Origin: Promethearchaeota archaeon
GTDB lineage: Archaea; Asgardarchaeota; Lokiarchaeia; Sigyniarchaeales; SOKP01
Direction of reading: 5' to 3'
Assembly: GCA_016839745.1 (NCBI GenBank)
Contig: JAEOTS010000131.1
Span: 1 to 46,856 of the forward strand
DNA length: 46,856 nt
The notes below the pieces were generated by a model. The model did no database searches. It was not told where the DNA came from and saw only the letters and a program-made list of their open reading frames with translations. This document shows, piece after piece, positions 41,510-46,856 of the stretch. How positions within the stretch are numbered: position 1 is the first letter of the stretch; every line of letters begins with the position of its first letter. The position numbers were made by a program, and so were the translations under genes.

Positions 41510-43063
41510 ATGTCAGAAAAAATAAAAATTGCAGTTACAGGTGCAAATGGATATCTTGGAATGCAAACGATTAAACTAGCGTTAGAGAGAGATATTTCAG
41601 TAAACGCTATTGTCCGAAGGAGTGAAGTAATTAAATCTGTTAAAAAGAATGGAGTTAAAGCTTTTTTAGTTAAAAACTTTGAAGTAGAAGCCTTAGAGGA
41701 TGCCTTTAAAGGATGTAATGCCGTCATCCATTTTGCTAACATTGTTTGTGGAAGTAGAGCTCTATTTGAAGAAGTTAATATCAACGGGTTAAAAAAAATC
41801 ATTACCGCAGCAGAAAATGTTGGGGTTTCGAGAATAGTTTATCCCTCTGGCCTTGGGGTGGATAAATTCGGCGAAAAAGACTGGGCGAATAATAATTACT
41901 TCTATTCTAAAAACAAAGCAGAAGAATTATTAATTAAAAGTAAGGTTGCTTACATTATTTTTCGACCGTCGTATATTCTTGGTTCAAATGATGAGTTAAT
42001 ACCAGATCTCATTGAACAAATCTATGATGGTAAAGTATACATTGCTGGCGATGGTGAAATACCAATGCAACCTATTTATGTAGAAGATGCAGTAACTGCA
42101 TTTTTAAATGCCTCTCTGGGAAAAGGGGAAAATAATAAAATATATGACTTAGTAGGTTTGCAAACCCTAAATATGAAACGTATAATAGAGATGGTGTGGC
42201 ATTCCATAAAGGCTATAGGTTTGAATATTCCTCCTCCTGTTTATGAATATATCTCTTATGATTCTGCACCTGCAAAGCTAGAAATATGTAAAGAAATGGT
42301 AGATGTAATGAAATGTGATATCATTGCTGATGGTAAAATAGCTGCAGAAGCATTAGGGTTCAAACTATCTCTAGTCGAAGACGCAATTAAGAAAGCCGTG
42401 AAATTAAAATTAACATCCAACAATATAGATCAACAAAACAAAGCTGTATTAATGTTGTCCGGAGGTATCGACTCGGCAACAGCTCTATTTTGGGCTTTGA
42501 GTAAAAATTACGATATAATTGCATTAGCTATGAACTACAAGTGGAGGCCAAAAAAAGAAATAGAGGCTACTAAAAAACTTGTCGAATTAACAGAGGTTCC
42601 TTTAGTTGAAGTATCGGTACCTTATATAATGGGGGCTGTAGATTTAAGGTTCGAGGGTTACCCAATTCCTTCGGCTGAAAATGCTCCTGAAGGTTTCATA
42701 CCTCTAAAGAATTTAATATTTTACTCTATTGCTGCATATTTTGCTAAAGTTTATGGGTGTAATATTATTATTGGTGGACACATTCAAGATGATATCAATA
42801 AATTTTCGGATGTTGGTTTATCTTTTTTTAAATCGTTAGAAAAGATAATTGAAATCTCTAAACATGATAAAGATTTACAAGCTATAGAATTTATAATGCC
42901 CCTATCTAACAAAACAAAGGAGGAAGTGTTTGAATTAGCGAGTGAATTAAAAGTTCCTATTGATGTTACTTGGAGTTGCTACGGAGATTTTGAAGAGCCT
43001 TGTGGCAAATGTTCGTCTTGTATCTCCCGTCAGAAGGCTTTAAAGTTAATTAAAAAGAACTAG
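41510..43063 (+). CDS. Fusion of an SDR epimerase/dehydratase and QueC
   Basis: Two enzymes in one 517-aa frame. Residues 1-300: atypical extended SDR with NAD(P) motif GANGYLG (11-17), 'AVIHFANIVCG', YSKNK (132-136) and 'IYVEDAVTAFLNA'. Residues 310-517: QueC, which makes preQ0 from 7-carboxy-7-deazaguanine with ATP: SGGIDS (317-322), 'FIPLKNLIFYSIAAYFA', 'IIIGGHIQDD', and the zinc set C490, C498, C501, C504 ('SCYGDFEEPCGKCSSCISRQ'). No stop or plausible internal start near the junction, so it is a true fusion. QueD is divergent next door. The substrate of the SDR half is unknown. The start is an ATG with GGA one base away, so it is probably leaderless. Confidence 0.9.
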   Translation: MSEKIKIAVTGANGYLGMQTIKLALERDISVNAIVRRSEVIKSVKKNGVKAFLVKNFEVEALEDAFKGCNAVIHFANIVCGSRALFEEVNINGLKKIITAAENVGVSRIVYPSGLGVDKFGEKDWANNNYFYSKNKAEELLIKSKVAYIIFRPSYILGSNDELIPDLIEQIYDGKVYIAGDGEIPMQPIYVEDAVTAFLNASLGKGENNKIYDLVGLQTLNMKRIIEMVWHSIKAIGLNIPPPVYEYISYDSAPAKLEICKEMVDVMKCDIIADGKIAAEALGFKLSLVEDAIKKAVKLKLTSNNIDQQNKAVLMLSGGIDSATALFWALSKNYDIIALAMNYKWRPKKEIEATKKLVELTEVPLVEVSVPYIMGAVDLRFEGYPIPSAENAPEGFIPLKNLIFYSIAAYFAKVYGCNIIIGGHIQDDINKFSDVGLSFFKSLEKIIEISKHDKDLQAIEFIMPLSNKTKEEVFELASELKVPIDVTWSCYGDFEEPCGKCSSCISRQKALKLIKKN

Positions 43064-43124
43064 CTAAGAATTATAAATTTGTACTTGATGATTATAATAA
43101 AATCGTTAAAAGTTGAATAATAAA

Positions 43125-44381
43125 ATGATATATTGGGCTCCGTTATTACATATGTATCAACCTAGTTTTCAAGATAGCGAGGTATTACGACAGATAGATA
43201 AAGAATGCTATAAACCATTATTTAGAATGCTAGATGAGCACGACAATGTTAAAATTAGTCTAAACATTAATGCTGTTCTAATAGAAATGTTAGAAGAATT
43301 TGATCTATACGATACCATAGAATTAATAAAAAATCTGGTGTTTGATAATAAAATTGAGATTGTTGGGACCGCAAAATTCCATCCTATCCTTCCACTTATT
43401 CCACAAAATGAAGCTGAACATCAGATAAAAATAAATGAACAAACTATTAGAAAAGAATTTCAACAATGGAAAAGATTGGGATTTTTCCCTCCTGAAATGT
43501 CAATCAGCTCTCAAGTTGCAAAGTTTATTCGCGCAAAGGGGTATAAATGGGTAATGATGAGCGGTATAGCTTGTCCTATCGAATGGCCTAACGATCAAAT
43601 CTATTCTTCCCCGAATGGTTTAATGTTATTCTTTAGAGATGATATTTTAAGCAATAAAATTGCTTTCAACGACATAACAGCAAAAGAATTTGTCGAACAA
43701 TTAGAGGTAAATTTTAACAACGGAAAACATGAAAAAAATGAGGATAAATTCTGCATAACAGCAATGGATTCAGAAACTTTTGGGCATCACGTAAAGAAAT
43801 TTGAGAGGATATTTTTAAGCAAAACTTTTGAGCTTATTAACAATCGAAAGGAAATAGAAATAGAGTTTATTTCTAATTTAAATAAACATTTTCCTATTCA
43901 TAATGAAAAAATAATCCCAAAAGAATCGAGTTGGAGTACCACTTATGACGATATGAAGTTAAATATTCCATATCCTTTATGGAACCATCCTGATAATCGT
44001 ATTCATTCGCTCTTTTGGAAAATTATGAGGAGCTTAAACAATTTAATGAACTTAATAGAAAATATAGATTTGACATTTGACTGGGAAATAGAGAGACATT
44101 ATAATACCGCTAGATGGTTTTATGATAGAGCTATTTGTTCTGATACAACCTGGTGGGCTAATTATGATCGTGGGATGTGGAGCCCAAATTTGATTTATAA
44201 GGGAATAGAATTACTCATGAAATCTGCGTTGAACGCTCAACTTGCTTTAGTACACGCTAATCAATCTGATTTAGGAGAAGGATATTTTGATTCGATTTCC
44301 TTTTATCATAATTTGATATTAATGGAGCTCTACTCAAGAACTAAAACAATTAAGAAATATAGAAAAGTGAATTCCCAGTAA
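43125..44381 (+). CDS. GH57-family glycoside hydrolase
   Basis: Alpha-glucan-active family 57 barrel. N-terminus 'MIYWAPLLHMYQPSF' parallels the conserved HxHQP start with Met-Tyr-Gln-Pro; 'KIEIVGTAKFHPILPLIP', 'GFFPPEMSISSQVAKFIRAKGYKWVM' (PPE) and 'ITAMDSETFGHH' (catalytic-region Asp) follow. ATG 43125 is preferred to TTG 43113 because it gives the normal N-terminus (418 aa). Likely an alpha-amylase or 4-alpha-glucanotransferase type enzyme, cytosolic (no signal peptide). Could work with the GT5 synthase. It lies 61 bases after the SDR-QueC gene on the same strand. Confidence 0.87.
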   Translation: MIYWAPLLHMYQPSFQDSEVLRQIDKECYKPLFRMLDEHDNVKISLNINAVLIEMLEEFDLYDTIELIKNLVFDNKIEIVGTAKFHPILPLIPQNEAEHQIKINEQTIRKEFQQWKRLGFFPPEMSISSQVAKFIRAKGYKWVMMSGIACPIEWPNDQIYSSPNGLMLFFRDDILSNKIAFNDITAKEFVEQLEVNFNNGKHEKNEDKFCITAMDSETFGHHVKKFERIFLSKTFELINNRKEIEIEFISNLNKHFPIHNEKIIPKESSWSTTYDDMKLNIPYPLWNHPDNRIHSLFWKIMRSLNNLMNLIENIDLTFDWEIERHYNTARWFYDRAICSDTTWWANYDRGMWSPNLIYKGIELLMKSALNAQLALVHANQSDLGEGYFDSISFYHNLILMELYSRTKTIKKYRKVNSQ

Positions 44382-44534
44382 AAAAAAAGAGAGCCTATTT
44401 CTTATTCCACAATTTGTTAAATGTTAATATATCATTTTGTTTGTATTAAATAACAATAAAATATATAATTTCTAATTTTATATATTAAACTAAGTACGCA
44501 TTACCAGAATAAAATTACATATATATTGAGAATA

Positions 44535-45653
44535 ATGTCAAATGAGAATGAAAAACAGCGAATAACTAAATTTTGCGTGTATTGTGGCACTACAATCGAA
44601 GAAAATACAGCATATTGCCCTAATCCTAAATGTGGAAAATTAGTGATAAAAATAAAACCGGGTGAAGATAGTCTCAAGAAACAAATATCAACACTAGAAA
44701 CAAAAGAAAAGAAAAAACTATCCCGAAAATGTTCGGGATGTGGGTCTATAATAAGTTCCTCGATATTAGAGCAATGTCCTATATGTGATACCAAATTAGA
44801 AAAAATCCCCGAACAAAAAGGTGTTGATCAAGATAAAGAGCCTCAAAGAAAAACTGGTTATGTTTTTAGAAATAAAAAGCTAGTACCAGAACAAAAATTT
44901 ATCTTAAAACGAACCGAATGGAATTTTAGGGAAGGAATAAGTGTTTTCGGTAACTCCTTAATGGTGTATGTTACGATTCGGTTAATTTTAACTATGATAT
45001 TAACTTTACAGTTAGAATCGACAGATTTAATGGAATTGAACATCACAACATTTTTCTTAAGTCAAATTCCAGAAATTATTTTTGGCGTGTATCCCCTGTA
45101 TTACATTCTTTCAAAAAAACACAAAATCCAAAAATTAGGTTTAACGCTAAAAAACAGATATGTTATAATTGCTTTGATTATTGGAATTATTGGAAGTGCA
45201 GGGTTGATATTAATCGACAACTTTTCATCTACAATAATCACCTTTATGTACAATTCGGGTATCAATTTTTTCGACATTAATGCTTATTTAGAAGAGGAAT
45301 ATCTAATTCTTCGAAATACAGATTTAATTCTTATAGTATTACTTATAGCAGTTATGAGTTTATCAGTAATTTCAATCGAAATCGCTTTTAGAGGCGTCTT
45401 ACATAACACTCTAAAAGCATACTTTGATAATGATTTCCTCGGTAGAACTTCAGCAGTTCTCGTAGTCGCTGTGATTTATTCGGCTCTTTTCCTCTTTTTT
45501 ACGCTGCCTATCGGAATCTATTTCTTTATTCCTAATATCATGGTCTTCCTATTTTTAGGTATCATTTATGAAATTAATAAGAATCTACTAAGTACAATCA
45601 TAGCCAATTTAGCCTATAACATTTTCTTAATTATCTTAATTGTATATTTCTAA
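44535..45653 (+). CDS. CPBP-like membrane protein with two N-terminal zinc ribbons, degenerate active site
   Basis: Residues 10-90 have two zinc ribbons (C14, C17, C28, C33 and C66, C69, C81, C84), a charged linker follows, then about eight transmembrane helices of the CPBP (Rce1-like) fold. The family hallmark EExxxR appears as 'SIEIAFRG': the first Glu is Ile (281), only Glu 282 and Arg 286 remain. The two metal His are absent ('LFLFFTLPIG', and Asn in 'IIANLAYNIF'). It is probably inactive as a protease, or a binding/chaperone form. ATG 44535 is preferred to TTG 44526. 372 aa. The family assignment rests on overall pattern, so moderate confidence. Confidence 0.72.
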   Translation: MSNENEKQRITKFCVYCGTTIEENTAYCPNPKCGKLVIKIKPGEDSLKKQISTLETKEKKKLSRKCSGCGSIISSSILEQCPICDTKLEKIPEQKGVDQDKEPQRKTGYVFRNKKLVPEQKFILKRTEWNFREGISVFGNSLMVYVTIRLILTMILTLQLESTDLMELNITTFFLSQIPEIIFGVYPLYYILSKKHKIQKLGLTLKNRYVIIALIIGIIGSAGLILIDNFSSTIITFMYNSGINFFDINAYLEEEYLILRNTDLILIVLLIAVMSLSVISIEIAFRGVLHNTLKAYFDNDFLGRTSAVLVVAVIYSALFLFFTLPIGIYFFIPNIMVFLFLGIIYEINKNLLSTIIANLAYNIFLIILIVYF

Positions 45654-45772
45654 TTTTTAGATTAATTTTCATTATCATTTAATATATAAATTTAATAATA
45701 AGAAAAATCAAATATCTCTAGTGGTATTATTAGCAACATATGTTCTTTTAAATACGATACGATTTAAACAGC

Positions 45773-46504
45773 GTGGAGAAAGAGATATTGGGTAAAAAGT
45801 ATTATACCAATAAGGGAAGCAAAGACAACATCATTATATCTATTGCTGGAGCACATGGAGTTGGTAAAACGACCATATTTAATCATTTAAAGAATTTTTT
45901 AGGAGAAAATAGTAAATTTAAATTTTTTCCCGAACGATACAAAAAAATTCCTCCTTTTCCTTTTGGATCTGAAAATAAACAGATTGCTTTCCGTAGCGAA
46001 ATTCACTTTCTTCAACAATTAATAAAGAGAAATAAAAATATTACAAATTTTGACAATATCTATAATGGTAGAGTGATAATTTTAGATAGAACGCCTATCT
46101 GCGTCTTAGTCTATTCAAAAAGCCTTTATCTTAAAGAAAAGGACTATAATCTTATCCTTGACATGTATAAATCGGTAAAGTGGAAAGAAGATTATATCAT
46201 ATATCTTACAGCTCAACCGGATACGATATTAAAAAGAATTATTCAAAGAGGCTCTATTGATAAAATTAGAAGAGAATGGAACGAAGACGATAAAAAATAT
46301 TTGCTAGAAATACTCTCCTACTATAATCAGTTTCTTTTTTCTGAAAATCAAACTAAAAAAGTATTTACACTCGATACAAATAATTTAATTTCGGAAGAGG
46401 TAGTAGAAGAGATTAAACGAATAATTACTGATACCTCCGGATATTCCTTCGACAAAATCGATAATACTCCCTCTACGCAGAAGAATTTAAATGATTTCGT
46501 ATAA
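45773..46504 (+). CDS. Deoxynucleoside/thymidylate-kinase-like P-loop protein
   Basis: 243-aa P-loop kinase: Walker A 'GAHGVGKT' (26-33), 'FFPERYKKIPPF', 'VIILDRTPICVLVYSKSLY' (the DR motif, 105-106, of deoxynucleoside kinases) and 'YLTAQPDTILKRIIQRG' (lid region). It most resembles deoxynucleoside and thymidylate kinases, phosphorylating a nucleoside or nucleotide; the substrate is not determined. The start is GTG (45773), no Met is near and no ribosome-binding site is seen. The C-terminal about 25 residues (from 'SGYSFDKIDN') look flexible. Monocistronic. Confidence 0.72.
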   Translation: MEKEILGKKYYTNKGSKDNIIISIAGAHGVGKTTIFNHLKNFLGENSKFKFFPERYKKIPPFPFGSENKQIAFRSEIHFLQQLIKRNKNITNFDNIYNGRVIILDRTPICVLVYSKSLYLKEKDYNLILDMYKSVKWKEDYIIYLTAQPDTILKRIIQRGSIDKIRREWNEDDKKYLLEILSYYNQFLFSENQTKKVFTLDTNNLISEEVVEEIKRIITDTSGYSFDKIDNTPSTQKNLNDFV

Positions 46505-46611
46505 GGAATTATGATAAAATATATTAATCTAGATTTTATGATATAAATTAAAAGAATATAAAAATTAACGATTTTTAATAATCTTTAATCCAAAAAGGAA
46601 ACTGATTTGAT

Positions 46612-46856
46612 ATGTCGTCCCTTGTGCAAGGTATACGAGATAATATGATGAAAATTTTAAGATTCGAAGAAGACAGAACTGATTTAGAAAATTTAGCGGT
46701 ATTATCTAGGGTAGGTATGAAAGTCGCTTCTGCTGCTTCATCTGAACTTGACGCAGATGCAACTTCTGCCTCTAGTACTGCGTTAATTGATTTGGGATTA
46801 AGACTAAGTGAAGCAACTGCTCATGGAGCTTTAACAGAAATTATTCTTCACAATAC
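46612..46856 (+). CDS. Roadblock/LC7-domain protein, 3' end outside window
   Basis: Open frame from ATG 46612 to the window end, 81 codons visible. 'MSSLVQGIRDNMMKILRFEEDRTDLENLAVLSRVGMKVASAASSELDADATSASSTALIDLGLRLSEATAHGALTEIILHN' reads as the roadblock core: helix, 'AVLSRVGMKVASA' strand-turn-strand, helix with 'ALIDLGLRLSEAT', then the next strand. This is close to MglB-like members. An AAAGGA stretch (46594-46599) lies upstream. Second free roadblock protein in the window, in addition to 24055-24441. Partner GTPase unknown. Confidence 0.8.
   Translation, partial: MSSLVQGIRDNMMKILRFEEDRTDLENLAVLSRVGMKVASAASSELDADATSASSTALIDLGLRLSEATAHGALTEIILHN

Noticed and set aside
42410..42460. Two separate genes (SDR and QueC) instead of a fusion
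   Set aside because: No stop codon in the junction and no start codon before the SGGIDS motif; the frame is continuous.
1..46856. tRNA, rRNA, CRISPR array, insertion sequence or prophage
   Set aside because: No T-loop/anticodon pattern, regularly spaced repeats, transposase or phage genes were seen in gaps or on either strand.

Overview
This AT-rich, gene-dense window almost certainly comes from an Asgard archaeon, most like the Lokiarchaeia group, although the exact lineage cannot be fixed from the sequence. It combines archaeal hallmark genes (ribosomal protein L35Ae/eL33, type II 3-dehydroquinate synthase, archaeal RecJ/GAN nuclease, a beta-CASP CPSF-like RNase, XPD helicase, archaemetzincin, coenzyme-F420 and tetrahydromethanopterin enzymes) with eukaryote-like genes. 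The latter are a Rag-type GTPase with a C-terminal roadblock-like domain, a Ras/Rab-like GTPase, two free roadblock/LC7 proteins, an ESCRT-III (Snf7/CHMP4-like) subunit, a presenilin-like GxGD protease and a zinc-finger/PH-like scaffold protein. No tRNA, rRNA, CRISPR array, IS element or phage gene was seen.

Layout. 1-2.7 kb: two tandem sequon-rich, C-terminally anchored surface proteins. 2.8-4.7 kb: divergent ftr and mtd of the tetrahydromethanopterin C1 branch. 4.8-6.5 kb: Rag-like GTPase and adenine phosphoribosyltransferase. 6.6-11 kb: a complete gcvT-gcvH-gcvPA-gcvPB glycine cleavage operon. 11-12.7 kb: two divergent MTA-phosphorylase paralogues, one with a zinc-ribbon insertion. 12.8-16.8 kb: aCPSF2-like RNase, GAN nuclease and mch. 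16.8-19 kb: an unrecognised 383-aa protein, a tiny ORF and a flavin-reductase-like protein. 19-22.4 kb: GT4 glycosyltransferase, archaemetzincin and the presenilin-like protease. 22.4-25.7 kb: 3-hydroxyacyl-CoA dehydrogenase, winged-helix protein, roadblock protein and an FrhB-like F420 protein. 25.8-28 kb: membrane protein and membrane-anchored methyltransferase, divergent from a TrmB-family regulator across a large palindromic operator-like element. 28-36.3 kb: Rab-like GTPase, polytopic membrane protein, XPD helicase, MFS transporter, GT5 glycogen synthase and ceramidase-like protein. 36.4-39.7 kb: eL33, zinc-finger/PH-like protein and ESCRT-III. 39.8-46.9 kb: AroB', QueD-like protein, an SDR-QueC fusion, GH57 glycosidase, a degenerate CPBP-like membrane protein with zinc ribbons, a deoxynucleoside-kinase-like protein and the start of another roadblock protein cut by the window end.

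Three functional themes stand out. First, one-carbon metabolism: Ftr, Mch and F420-dependent Mtd are three steps of the archaeal Wood-Ljungdahl methyl branch, and the glycine cleavage system is an entry or exit for methylene-C1 units. Second, purine and 7-deazapurine metabolism: Apt with two MTAP-family enzymes, and QueD with QueC. Third, eukaryote-like membrane and signalling components: GTPases, roadblocks, ESCRT-III, presenilin and a PH/zinc-finger protein. The third group is dispersed, and any functional link among its members is inference. Translation starts follow two styles: several genes have a GGTGA(TC)-type Shine-Dalgarno sequence, while others look leaderless.
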